A stretch of 38,770 nt of DNA, from the NCBI GenBank assembly GCA_902559035.1, contig CACEGG010000011.1:1-38770 (forward strand). Reading direction: 5' to 3'. This DNA is from an uncultured Bacteroidota bacterium. GTDB lineage: Bacteria; Bacteroidota; Bacteroidia; Flavobacteriales; Flavobacteriaceae. This document shows positions 8,855 to 17,064 of this stretch, one piece after another; the first letter of the stretch is position 1; every line of letters begins with the position of its first letter. A model generated the notes under the pieces. That model did no database searches. It was given only the letters and a program-made list of their open reading frames with translations, and was not told where the DNA came from. The translations under genes and the position numbers were made by a program.

Positions 8855-9787
8855 TTGAAAAATAAAAATGAAATAAAAACTGGTTTGCTTGTAATTACAG
8901 GAATTGCATTATTTATTTTTGGATACAGTTATTTAAAATCTAATGATATTTTTGTTTCTGATAGAACTTTTTATGCGATTTATGATGATGTTGAAGGTGT
9001 TGTAAATGGAACGCCTGTTACTGTTAATGGTTTTCCTGTAGGTAGTATAACTGATATTTCTTTTTTTAAGCAAAATAGATTACTTGTTAAATTTAGAGTA
9101 GAAAATGATATAAAATTTTCAGTTAATAGTTTAGCTCAAATTTATGAAACTGGACTAATAGGCGGTAAAGCACTTGCTATAATACCAGCTATGGATAACA
9201 GTAGAGTAGCTGTTTCTAAAGACACACTAAAATCATCTGTAGCTCCTGGTCTTACTGATCTTGTAAATGAGAAATTAACTCCACTACAAGAAAATATTGA
9301 GATGATGATTGTAAGCGCAAATAATGTTTTGGAAAAAATTAATTCTGTGTTTGATGATCCTACAAGATCTAATTTAAGAACAAGTGTTTCAGATTTTTCT
9401 GAAACTATTTCTGACTTAAAAGAAACGAGTGTCATGATAAAATCAATAGTGAAAACTAATAAGATTGCTATTAATAATACTATAGATAATGTTAAGGACC
9501 TCTCCGAAGATTTATCTTCAATATCCAATACAATTAATTCAAGTGATTTAGAAAAAACATTGTTGAATTTAAAGTCATCCTCAGAAAACCTATCAAATGT
9601 TTTAGAAAATATTAATAATGGTGATGGTTCTATTTCAAAACTAATTTCAAATGATTCTTTATTTATAAACTTAAATAATGCATCTAACTCTATAGATTTA
9701 TTACTTGAAGATATTAGATTAAACCCTAAAAGATACTTGCATTTTTCTGTTTTTGGAAAAAAAAATAAACCCTATATTTCTAAGTAA
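8855..9787 (+). CDS. MCE/MlaD-family lipid transport protein
   Basis: A 310-residue MCE protein, the periplasmic substrate-binding part of Mla-type phospholipid transport between the two membranes. One N-terminal membrane helix (about residues 10-27, LLVITGIALFIFGYSYL) anchors it. A single MCE domain follows (about 38-115), with NGTPVTVNGFPVGSI and GLIGGKALAIIPA, and then a long Ser/Asn/Leu-rich helical region likely to form a coiled coil. The start is TTG: no ATG or GTG is in frame before the domain, and the promoter box just upstream leaves no room for more. The MlaE and MlaF partners are not in the window, so they must be elsewhere. Confidence 0.88.
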   Translation: MKNKNEIKTGLLVITGIALFIFGYSYLKSNDIFVSDRTFYAIYDDVEGVVNGTPVTVNGFPVGSITDISFFKQNRLLVKFRVENDIKFSVNSLAQIYETGLIGGKALAIIPAMDNSRVAVSKDTLKSSVAPGLTDLVNEKLTPLQENIEMMIVSANNVLEKINSVFDDPTRSNLRTSVSDFSETISDLKETSVMIKSIVKTNKIAINNTIDNVKDLSEDLSSISNTINSSDLEKTLLNLKSSSENLSNVLENINNGDGSISKLISNDSLFINLNNASNSIDLLLEDIRLNPKRYLHFSVFGKKNKPYISK

Positions 9788-9823
9788 TTTTTAATGACTA
9801 TAAATTATAATAATTTACAATTT

Positions 9824-9839
9824 ATTATGCACGCATAGT
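9824..9839. promoter_or_regulatory. Palindrome upstream of the Fe-S operon (possible operator)
   Basis: ATTATGC and GCATAGT form 7-bp arms (6 of 7 pairs match) around a 2-bp AC centre. It lies 10 bp before the -7 box at 9850, where the -33 region and spacer of that promoter should be. That placement suits a repressor or activator site, but a site this short can occur by chance. Confidence 0.35.
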
Positions 9840-9849
9840 AAATTTTTAA

Positions 9850-9857
9850 TATTTTTG
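9850..9857 (+). promoter_or_regulatory. Putative promoter of the Fe-S operon, -7 box TATTTTTG
   Basis: Perfect TAnnTTTG box, 24 nt before the TTG start at 9882, the same distance as for gapA. No TTG is seen at the -33 place, which instead overlaps the palindrome at 9824-9839, so the promoter may depend on an activator. Confidence 0.5.
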
Positions 9858-9881
9858 TTCTTATATTTTAATTTGATTTAA

Positions 9882-11210
9882 TTGTTTTACTTGATCCCCA
9901 ATATAATCTTTACAGTTTTAGTTATAACTGCTTTATACATATTCTCCAATAATGTTAAGAAAATATATAGAAATATAAATTTAGGTATACGCATTGATCG
10001 TAACGACAATAAAAAAGTTAGATTAATACAAATGCTTAGAATTGCATTTGGACAATCTAAAATGATAGATAAACCTATTGTTGGTATTTTGCATATTGTA
10101 GTTTATGTTGGTTTTTTAGTTATAAATATTGAATTACTAGAAATAATTGTTGATGGTGTTTTGGGTACTCACCGAGTCTTTGCTCCATATTTAGGATCTT
10201 TTTATAACTTCTTGATTGGATTTTTTGAAATCTTTGCTCTTCTTGTTATTATATCTGTTGTAATATTCTGGATTAGAAGAAATCTTATAAACATAAAAAG
10301 ATTTTTAAGTGCAGAAATGAAAGGCTGGCCTAAAAATGATGGTAACATTATTTTATATGTAGAAATTATTTTGATGTTCTTGTTTTTAACTATGAATGGA
10401 GCTGATCTATGGATTCAGCAAAATGCACCAGAATTAAATTATATCAAAGCAGGTTCATTTCCAGTCAGTCAATTTATGACTCCTTTATTTGATGGATTGT
10501 CATCAAACGTTGTTTTTTTAATAGAAAGAATATCTTGGTGGTTACATATTATTGGAATTTTATGTTTTTTAAATTATTTATATTATTCAAAACACTTACA
10601 TATTCTTCTGGCTTTTCCAAATACATATTTTGCAAATATTGAGGCTAAAGGTAAATTTTCAAATTTGAAATCTGTTACTAACGAAGTTAAAATGATGTTA
10701 GATCCTTCGGCTGACCCTTTTGCAGCTTCTTCAAATCAGGAGATTGCTAAGTTTGGTGCTTCTGATGTCTTTGATCTTAATAAAATACAGCTTTTAAATG
10801 CTTACACATGTACTGAGTGTGGAAGATGTACCAGCGAATGTCCTGCAAACTTGACTGGAAAAAAGCTGTCACCAAGAAAAATTATGATGGATACGAGGGA
10901 TAGACTTGAAATTGTAGGAAAAAATTTAGATAAGAATAATGGTGAATTTATTAGTGACGGTAAAGAACTTTTAAATGACCACATTACTAAAGAAGAATTA
11001 TGGGCTTGTACATCTTGTAATGCATGTGTAGAAGCTTGTCCTATTGGAATTGATCCACTTTCAATTATAATGGACATGAGAAGATACTTAGTTATGGAAA
11101 AATCCGATGCTCCCATGGAATTAAATAATATGATGAGTAATATTGAAAATAATGGCGCACCATGGCCATTTAATCAAATGGATAAACTAAATTGGAAAAA
11201 TGAATTATAA
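9882..11210 (+). CDS. Membrane-bound [4Fe-4S] dicluster protein (HdrC/NarI-like fusion)
   Basis: A 442-residue inner-membrane electron carrier. The N-terminal 240 residues contain about five hydrophobic helices (near 1-20, 62-90, 105-130, 155-175 and 205-235) resembling a NarI-like membrane anchor. A cytoplasmic ferredoxin-like domain follows, with two CxxCxxCxxxC clusters: Cys310/313/316/320 (CTECGRCTSEC) and Cys376/379/382/386 (CTSCNACVEAC). This matches the HdrC-plus-membrane-anchor fusions found across Bacteroidota, which are thought to pass electrons between the quinone pool and a CCG-domain partner; that partner is encoded two genes downstream. The start is TTG. Donor and acceptor are unknown. 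Confidence 0.85.
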   Translation: MFYLIPNIIFTVLVITALYIFSNNVKKIYRNINLGIRIDRNDNKKVRLIQMLRIAFGQSKMIDKPIVGILHIVVYVGFLVINIELLEIIVDGVLGTHRVFAPYLGSFYNFLIGFFEIFALLVIISVVIFWIRRNLINIKRFLSAEMKGWPKNDGNIILYVEIILMFLFLTMNGADLWIQQNAPELNYIKAGSFPVSQFMTPLFDGLSSNVVFLIERISWWLHIIGILCFLNYLYYSKHLHILLAFPNTYFANIEAKGKFSNLKSVTNEVKMMLDPSADPFAASSNQEIAKFGASDVFDLNKIQLLNAYTCTECGRCTSECPANLTGKKLSPRKIMMDTRDRLEIVGKNLDKNNGEFISDGKELLNDHITKEELWACTSCNACVEACPIGIDPLSIIMDMRRYLVMEKSDAPMELNNMMSNIENNGAPWPFNQMDKLNWKNEL

Positions 11211-11228
11211 ATAATTAATATAAAATAA

Positions 11229-11675
11229 ATGAAACAAGAAGAAGTTGATAAATTATTGAGTGAAAAAATTGAAGATGGAGAACTTATAAGTCCGATACTT
11301 CCTGAGGGAATAAAAAATTACCTAATAGATATTGATGGAACAATTTGTGATGATATCCCTAATGAGGAACCAGAAAGAATGGCTACAGCAAATGTCTATC
11401 CTGATGCTTTAGTTACGCTAAATAAATGGTATGACGAAGGTCATATTATATGTTTTTTCACATCTAGAACTGAGGATCATAGAAAAGTCACAGAAGATTG
11501 GCTAAATAAACATGGTTTTAAATTTCATGGAATGGTGATGGGAAAACCAAGAGGCGGTAATTATCATTGGATTGATAATCATTTGGTAAAAGCAACAAGA
11601 TACAATGGGAAATTTACTGATTTGGTAGATAAAGAAGTAACCATTCAGGTATTTGATGATGGACAACATAATTAA
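11229..11675 (+). CDS. HAD/LNS2-like DxDGT protein, function unknown
   Basis: A 148-residue soluble protein with a HAD-type motif I, NYLIDIDGTICDD (around residues 30-42), and a motif-II-like segment FFTSRTEDHRK. Later there is a GGNYHWIDNHLVKATRYNGK stretch and an end at DDGQHN. Homologues of this kind have often been labelled phosphoheptose isomerase, but no SIS fold is visible; an LNS2/HAD-like phosphatase fold fits better. It lies between the two Fe-S genes, 18 nt after the first and 2 nt before the second, so it is almost certainly co-transcribed and may act with them. The substrate is unknown. Confidence 0.72.
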   Translation: MKQEEVDKLLSEKIEDGELISPILPEGIKNYLIDIDGTICDDIPNEEPERMATANVYPDALVTLNKWYDEGHIICFFTSRTEDHRKVTEDWLNKHGFKFHGMVMGKPRGGNYHWIDNHLVKATRYNGKFTDLVDKEVTIQVFDDGQHN

Positions 11676-11677
11676 GT

Positions 11678-12466
11678 ATGAGTAAAATTGAAATAAATAC
11701 ATTTTCTGATTTAGTTTCAAAAGGAATAACACCAGAAATTCTTTTTTGGGTTGGTTGTGCAGGTAGTTTTGATGATAGGGCAAAAAAAATCACTAAATCT
11801 TTTGCGAATATTTTAAATCAAGCTAATGTTTCTTTTGCAGTTTTAGGGAGTGAAGAAGGCTGTACCGGAGATCCGGCCAAAAGAGCTGGAAATGAGTTTT
11901 TATTTCAAATGCAAGCTTTGACTAATATTGAAGTTTTAAATGGATATAACATAAAAAAAATTGTTACTACTTGTCCACATTGTTTCAATACCCTCAAGAA
12001 TGAATATCCAGAACTTGGAGGTAATTATGATGTTATGCATCACACACAATTTATAAAATCACTTCTATCAGAGGGTAGATTGACAGTTCAAGGTGGTGCT
12101 TTTAAAGGAAAACGAATTACATTTCATGACCCCTGTTATTTAGGAAGAGCAAACAAAATATACGAAGCACCAAGAAAAGTTCTAGAAAAATTAGACGTTG
12201 AACTTTCAGAAATGAAAAGTTGCAAACAAAAAGGTTTGTGTTGTGGTGCAGGTGGAGCACAGATGTTCAAAGATGCTGAAAAAGGAAACATGGAAATTAA
12301 TATAAAAAGAACTGAGGAAGCTCTTGAAACTAAGCCCGATATTATTGCTGCAGGATGCCCTTTTTGTAATACAATGCTCTCAGATGGAATTAAAAATAAA
12401 AAGAAAGAGGAAGATATTAAAGTTCTTGATATTGCTGAGTTAATCAATCAAGCTTCAAACTCATGA
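11678..12466 (+). CDS. CCG-domain (HdrB-like) Fe-S protein
   Basis: A 262-residue cytoplasmic protein with two cysteine-rich CCG domains as in heterodisulfide reductase subunit B, lactate-oxidation LldE/LutA and GlpC. The second copy is complete: HDPCYLGRAN, then CCGAGGAQMF, then GCPFCNTML. The first is partly degenerate (VGCAGSFDDRA, then TTCPHCFNTL). In HdrB the CCG pair binds a non-cubane cluster used for disulfide chemistry. Paired with the membrane dicluster protein upstream it probably forms a two-part oxidoreductase. Gene overlap at the 3' end (ATGA with the next start) suggests coupled translation. Calling it a true heterodisulfide reductase would go too far: no coenzyme M system is expected here. 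Confidence 0.85.
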   Translation: MSKIEINTFSDLVSKGITPEILFWVGCAGSFDDRAKKITKSFANILNQANVSFAVLGSEEGCTGDPAKRAGNEFLFQMQALTNIEVLNGYNIKKIVTTCPHCFNTLKNEYPELGGNYDVMHHTQFIKSLLSEGRLTVQGGAFKGKRITFHDPCYLGRANKIYEAPRKVLEKLDVELSEMKSCKQKGLCCGAGGAQMFKDAEKGNMEINIKRTEEALETKPDIIAAGCPFCNTMLSDGIKNKKKEEDIKVLDIAELINQASNS

Positions 12467-12948
12467 TAATACCTTTTGACAAAATACCAAAAGAATCTAG
12501 GGTTTGGATATATCAGTCAAATAGAAAGTTCTCAGAGAAAGAAATAACAGAAATAACAAATAAATTAAAAAAATTTCTTGAAAATTGGACTGCTCACGGC
12601 TCTGATTTATTTTGTTCATTCACTATAAAATACAACAGGTTTATTGTTATAGCTTTAAATGAAAAATCTAATAAAGCTACAGGTTGTTCTATTGATTCCT
12701 GTGTACATTTTATTCAAGAATTAGAGCGCCAATACAGTGTTGATCTTTTAGACAAGATGAATGTAGCTTTTAAACAAGGAGAATTTATTTCATACAAATC
12801 ATTGATAGAATTCAAAAAATTAGTTAAAAGTAATTCTGTTTCTAAAAACACTATAGTTTTTAATAATTTGGTAACAGACGTTCTAGATTTTAATACAAAT
12901 TGGGAAGTTCCAGCCTACAAAAGTTGGCACTCCAGATTCTTTTTATAG
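12463..12948 (+). CDS. Conserved protein of unknown function (often mislabelled ABC transporter ATPase)
   Basis: A 161-residue soluble protein, start overlapping the stop of the HdrB-like gene by 4 nt. I recognise it as the flavobacterial protein that databases have named ABC transporter ATPase, but there is no Walker A, no Walker B and no LSGGQ signature. Visible segments are ESRVWIYQSNRKFS at the N-terminus, WTAHGSDLFCSF around residue 43, and a TGCSIDSCVHFIQELE segment with two cysteines four residues apart. The coupled translation suggests work with the Fe-S enzyme, but no function can be assigned. Confidence 0.75.
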   Translation: MIIPFDKIPKESRVWIYQSNRKFSEKEITEITNKLKKFLENWTAHGSDLFCSFTIKYNRFIVIALNEKSNKATGCSIDSCVHFIQELERQYSVDLLDKMNVAFKQGEFISYKSLIEFKKLVKSNSVSKNTIVFNNLVTDVLDFNTNWEVPAYKSWHSRFFL

Positions 12949-12977
12949 CCCATATCATTATGTTTATCTAAAATATC

Positions 12978-13007
12978 TTGAATTGCTATTCAAATTTTTT
13001 AATTTTC
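12978..13007 (+). promoter_or_regulatory. Putative promoter of the GH3 fusion gene
   Basis: TTG (12978-12980), then 19 nt, then TAATTTTC (13000-13007, 7 of 8 to TAnnTTTG). The -7 box ends 15 nt before the ATG at 13023. This is the only promoter in the window with both boxes at the favoured 19-nt spacing, though its -7 box has one mismatch. Confidence 0.45.
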
Positions 13008-13022
13008 CGATGAAATTATAAC

Positions 13023-15206
13023 ATGAGATCACTAACCAATATCCTTTTATTCTTTTTTTTAATTGTATTTAATAATATTTACTCTCAAAATCCTTTAAAA
13101 ACTAAAGATCATTTAAAACAACAATTTTGGGTTGATAGTATATACAATTCACTTTCTTCAGATCAAAAAATCGGACAATTATTTACGATTTGGGTAGCTA
13201 CCAAAGAAGGTGAAGCGAGAATGAACGAAATTGCATCGCTTATTGAAAAAAACCATCTTGGAGGTTTGATTTTTTCATTAGGTAAAATAGAGGATCAAGC
13301 TAAGTATACAAACAGGTTTCAATCAATTTCTGAAGTCCCCCTTCTAATTGGAATGGACGCAGAATGGGGAATAGGTATGAGGTTAGATGATGCATTTTCA
13401 TTTCCTTATAATATGACCTTAGGAGCTTTAAATGATGATAATTTAATTTACCAAGTGGGAAAAAGAATTGGAATTCATGCCAAAAGGTTGGGGGTTCACA
13501 TAAATTTTTCTCCAGTTACAGATATTAATACCAATCCGAACAATCCAATCATAGGCAGTAGATCATTTGGAGAGGATAAATATGATGTAACTAATAAATC
13601 TTTGTCTTATTTAAAAGGAATGCAATCAGAAGGTATTATGGGTTCAGCCAAGCACTTCCCTGGACATGGAGATACATCAAAGGATTCTCATAAAACTTTA
13701 CCAACAATAACTTTTTCAGCAAAAAGAATTAATGATGTTGAACTCTTCCCTTACAGAGAATTAATTAAAAATAATCTCTCTGCTGTAATGGTGGCTCACA
13801 TGGAAATTCCATCTTTAGAAAAAGAACCAAAAAAACCATCTACTTTATCAAAAAATATTATTACAAAATTGTTGAAAAAGAAGATGAAGTTTAAGGGATT
13901 AGTGATTACAGATGCGATGGATATGAAAGGTGTAGTAGATTTTAATAAAGATCAATCTGCAGATGTTAATGCTTTACTTGCTGGAAATGATATTTTGTTA
14001 ATGCCCAATGACTTGGACGAAAGTACTAGAAACATTAAATCTGCACTTAAATCAGGCTTAATAACAGAAAAAAGACTTGAATATTCAGTCAAAAAAATCT
14101 TGATGGCAAAATATAAGGCAGGTTTACATAAAAATGAAAAAATCAATCTTAATAATATTGTAGATGAGATGAATCAAGATGAGGATAGAGCTTTATTTGA
14201 AGAAATAACGGAAAAGTCCATTACTTTAATCAAAAATGAGGATGATATTTTACCAATAAAAAATTTATCATCAAAAATTGCATACATCAAAATTGGAGAT
14301 GCTAACCATGACGAGTTTTATAAAACTTTAAATTTATATACCAAAGTTGATAATATTACATATGACTCTCAAAGAACTTTATTGAATGATTTGAATCCTT
14401 ATGAATATGTGATAATAGGATTTCATAAGTCTAATAAAGATCCATTTCAACCCTATAAATTTAACCAAGAAGAAAAAAAGTTAATTAGTCTTGTTAGTCA
14501 AAATAAAAAGGTTATTTTAAATGTGTTTGCTAAACCATATGCATTGATGGATATTGAGACAAAAGATGTATCATCTGTTCTAGTATCCTATCAAAATAAT
14601 GAAATTGCTCAAAATAAATCTGCCCAAGTAATCTTCGGTGCTATTCCTGCTCTTGGAAAATTACCAGTTTCAGTTAATAAATCTTTTCCACTTAATAAAT
14701 CAATTAAGACAAAGAAGTTAAATAGACTGAGTTATGGACTACCATCAGTTAATGATTTTCACCTTATTGAATTAAATAAAATTGATTCAATAGTAAATTA
14801 TGCAATATATAATAAAATGACACCTGGTGCTCAAGTTTTAGTTGCTAAGGACGGTAAAGTTATTTTTAATAAATCTTACGGATTTAAAACCTATAAAAAA
14901 GATGATCCTGTGAAATGGAACGATCTTTACGATATTGCTTCATTAACAAAAATATTATCAACTGTTCCTCTTTTAATGGTTGAATATGAAAATGGAGATT
15001 TGAATAAAAATTCTACACTTTCTAGTATTATATCACAAACTGAATTACAAAACAAATCAGATTTACTAGTCAATGAAATGCTTTCTCATCAATCTGGGTT
15101 ATTTCCATGGATTCCATTTTATAAAGAAACCATAGATAGTATCTCTAAATTTCCACTCTCAGATTTTTACAGTAAAAAAAAAACAATAAATTTTCCATTG
15201 TTGTAA
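13023..15206 (+). CDS. GH3 beta-N-acetylglucosaminidase fused to serine hydrolase: 5' part, frame ends at an A10 run
   Basis: First 727 residues of a two-domain exported enzyme. A signal peptide (residues 1-22, ending NIYSQ) leads into a glycoside hydrolase family 3 domain of NagZ type, which removes N-acetylglucosamine from peptidoglycan fragments. The diagnostic loop KHFPGHGDTSKDSH spans residues 210-223 with its Asp-His pair, and Asp297 in VITDAM is the expected nucleophile. A beta-lactamase-related domain then begins, with SxxK at Ser640-Lys643 (SLTK). The frame runs off at an A10 tract (15174-15183) and stops at 15206. Shifting by -1 there restores the family sequence in the next entry. 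The joined product is 968 residues, the usual length for this fusion. Its own promoter is likely. Confidence 0.88.
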   Translation: MRSLTNILLFFFLIVFNNIYSQNPLKTKDHLKQQFWVDSIYNSLSSDQKIGQLFTIWVATKEGEARMNEIASLIEKNHLGGLIFSLGKIEDQAKYTNRFQSISEVPLLIGMDAEWGIGMRLDDAFSFPYNMTLGALNDDNLIYQVGKRIGIHAKRLGVHINFSPVTDINTNPNNPIIGSRSFGEDKYDVTNKSLSYLKGMQSEGIMGSAKHFPGHGDTSKDSHKTLPTITFSAKRINDVELFPYRELIKNNLSAVMVAHMEIPSLEKEPKKPSTLSKNIITKLLKKKMKFKGLVITDAMDMKGVVDFNKDQSADVNALLAGNDILLMPNDLDESTRNIKSALKSGLITEKRLEYSVKKILMAKYKAGLHKNEKINLNNIVDEMNQDEDRALFEEITEKSITLIKNEDDILPIKNLSSKIAYIKIGDANHDEFYKTLNLYTKVDNITYDSQRTLLNDLNPYEYVIIGFHKSNKDPFQPYKFNQEEKKLISLVSQNKKVILNVFAKPYALMDIETKDVSSVLVSYQNNEIAQNKSAQVIFGAIPALGKLPVSVNKSFPLNKSIKTKKLNRLSYGLPSVNDFHLIELNKIDSIVNYAIYNKMTPGAQVLVAKDGKVIFNKSYGFKTYKKDDPVKWNDLYDIASLTKILSTVPLLMVEYENGDLNKNSTLSSIISQTELQNKSDLLVNEMLSHQSGLFPWIPFYKETIDSISKFPLSDFYSKKKTINFPLL

Positions 15207-15928
15207 ATAGAAATCTTTATTTAAAAAATTCTTTTTTAGATACAATCCAAAAGAGAATTGTTAATAGTGAGCTTTCAAATGAAAAATCTTATTTATACAG
15301 TGATTTGCCTTACTATTTTTTTAAATCTTTTTTAGAAAACAAGTATAACCGAACTCTTAATCAATTATTAAAAGAAAAATTATTAAATAATATTGGAGCA
15401 AATAACACTACCTATTTACCACTAAATTTTTTTTCCGAATCCAGATTAGTTCCCTCCGAGGTTGATAACTATTTTAGACAAGATACCTTGAAGGGATATG
15501 TTCATGATATGGGAGCCGCAATGCAAGGTGGAATAGGGGGGCACGCAGGTCTTTTTTCAAATTCTAACGACATTTCTAAAATTATGCAAATGTTTATACA
15601 AAACGGTAATTATGGTTCAAAAATATTTTTTTCTAAATCTACAATTGATTATTTTAACCAATGTTTTTATTGTAAGGAGGGAAATAGAAGAGGGTTAGGT
15701 TTTGATAAACCTCAAATTGATGATAGTTCTCCTACCTGTGGTTGTGTTCCAATGTCAAGTTTCGGACATTCTGGCTTTACTGGTACATATGCTTGGGCGG
15801 ATCCTGATAATCAAATTGTTTATGTGTTTTTATCAAATAGAACTTACCCTTCAATGAATAACAATAAACTTTCTAAAAATAACATTAGAACTGAAATACA
15901 AAGGATTATTTATAATTCTTTAAAATGA
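15182..15928 (+). CDS. GH3/serine-hydrolase fusion: 3' part, reached by a -1 shift
   Basis: Continuation of the beta-lactamase-related (class C/penicillin-binding fold) domain of the gene starting at 13023. It is open in the -1 frame from 15182, with NNKFSIVVNRNLYL following directly on the shared lysines, and has no ATG near its beginning, so it is not a separate gene. It carries a YSD segment (YLYSDLPYYFFKSF, second motif of the fold), GGHAGLFS and the third motif HSGFTGTYAW near the end. In this fusion family the second domain is taken to be a peptidase or esterase on wall fragments; its substrate is unproven. bshA starts 5 nt after the stop. If no slippage occurs, the encoded enzyme loses the last third of its second domain. 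Confidence 0.85.
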   Translation, partial: NNKFSIVVNRNLYLKNSFLDTIQKRIVNSELSNEKSYLYSDLPYYFFKSFLENKYNRTLNQLLKEKLLNNIGANNTTYLPLNFFSESRLVPSEVDNYFRQDTLKGYVHDMGAAMQGGIGGHAGLFSNSNDISKIMQMFIQNGNYGSKIFFSKSTIDYFNQCFYCKEGNRRGLGFDKPQIDDSSPTCGCVPMSSFGHSGFTGTYAWADPDNQIVYVFLSNRTYPSMNNNKLSKNNIRTEIQRIIYNSLK

Positions 15929-15933
15929 TTTAG

Positions 15934-17064
15934 ATGAAAATAGCGATTGTATGTTATCCTACTTTTGGTGGTAGTGGAGTTATGGCTACTGAACTCGGAA
16001 TGTCTTTAGTTGATCATGGCCATGAGGTTCATTTTATAGCCTATAAGAAACCAGTTAGATTATCAGATGTAAATGAAAACCTTTATTTCCATAAAGTTAA
16101 CGTTCCTGATTATCCGTTATTTAGCTTTGTTCCCTATGAATTAGCTTTATCAACAAAATTAGTTGGTGTAGTAAAACAATATTCAATTGATGTTTTGCAT
16201 GTACATTATGCGATTCCTCACGCCTATGCTGCATATATGGCAAAGAAAATGTTAAAAGAACAATCAATTAATATACCAATTGTAACAACTCTTCATGGAA
16301 CTGATATTACTCTTGTAGGTAATCATCCCTCTTATAAAACCGCAGTTACTTTTAGTATTAATAAATCTGATATTGTCACTTGCGTTTCAAAAAGTTTAAA
16401 AGAAGATACATTAAATCAATTCGAAATAAAAAAAGAAATAAAAGTTATACCTAATTTTATTGATATAAATAAATATATAATTCAACAAGATTTATGTGTT
16501 GTAGAAAATCCAATCCCCTCAGAAAAGTTTATTGTTTCACATGTAAGTAATTTTAGACCAGTAAAAAATATTTTTAATGTTATTAAAGTATTTTACAATA
16601 TTCAAAAAGAAATTGATTGTAAGCTTCTAATGATAGGAGAGGGGCCTGAAAAAATAAAAGCTGAAAAAATGTGCAATGATTTAGGTATTTCACATCTTGT
16701 AGAATTTTTAGGGAATACCAACCAGGTTGAAAAAAACTTGTGTCACTCAGATCTTTTTTTATTACCATCTTCAACTGAGAGCTTTGGATTAGCTGCTTTA
16801 GAGGCAATGGCATCAAAGGTTGCTGTGATTTCATCGAATGCAGGTGGTTTACCTGAAATAAACATTGATGGTAAAACAGGTTATGTTTGTGATTTTAATG
16901 ACATAAATTCTATGACCAATAAGGGTATATCAATATTAAATGATAAGAAGACTCTTGAATTATTTAAAGAAAACGCTTTTAATAAGGCTAGAGATTATGA
17001 TATTAACAAAATAGTGCCTTTATATGAAAAAACTTATTCAGAGGCTGTAAAGATCACTAAATAG
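15934..17064 (+). CDS. bshA: N-acetyl-alpha-D-glucosaminyl L-malate synthase
   Basis: A 376-residue family 4 glycosyltransferase that joins UDP-GlcNAc to L-malate, the first step of bacillithiol synthesis. It is recognised from MKIAIVCYPTFGGSGVMATE at the start, HVHYAIPHAYAAYMAK, TTLHGTDITLVG, and the GT-B donor-site segment STESFGLAALEAMA. Bacillithiol is the low-molecular-weight thiol of Firmicutes and many Bacteroidota. The gene is 5 nt after the GH3 fusion and likely co-transcribed with it. Its last 8 nt overlap the convergent lipoprotein gene. BshB and BshC are not in the window. Confidence 0.95.
   Translation: MKIAIVCYPTFGGSGVMATELGMSLVDHGHEVHFIAYKKPVRLSDVNENLYFHKVNVPDYPLFSFVPYELALSTKLVGVVKQYSIDVLHVHYAIPHAYAAYMAKKMLKEQSINIPIVTTLHGTDITLVGNHPSYKTAVTFSINKSDIVTCVSKSLKEDTLNQFEIKKEIKVIPNFIDINKYIIQQDLCVVENPIPSEKFIVSHVSNFRPVKNIFNVIKVFYNIQKEIDCKLLMIGEGPEKIKAEKMCNDLGISHLVEFLGNTNQVEKNLCHSDLFLLPSSTESFGLAALEAMASKVAVISSNAGGLPEINIDGKTGYVCDFNDINSMTNKGISILNDKKTLELFKENAFNKARDYDINKIVPLYEKTYSEAVKITK

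Noticed and set aside
11678-12466. True methanogen-type heterodisulfide reductase
   Set aside because: CCG domains occur in many electron-transfer proteins, and nothing here suggests coenzyme M or B.
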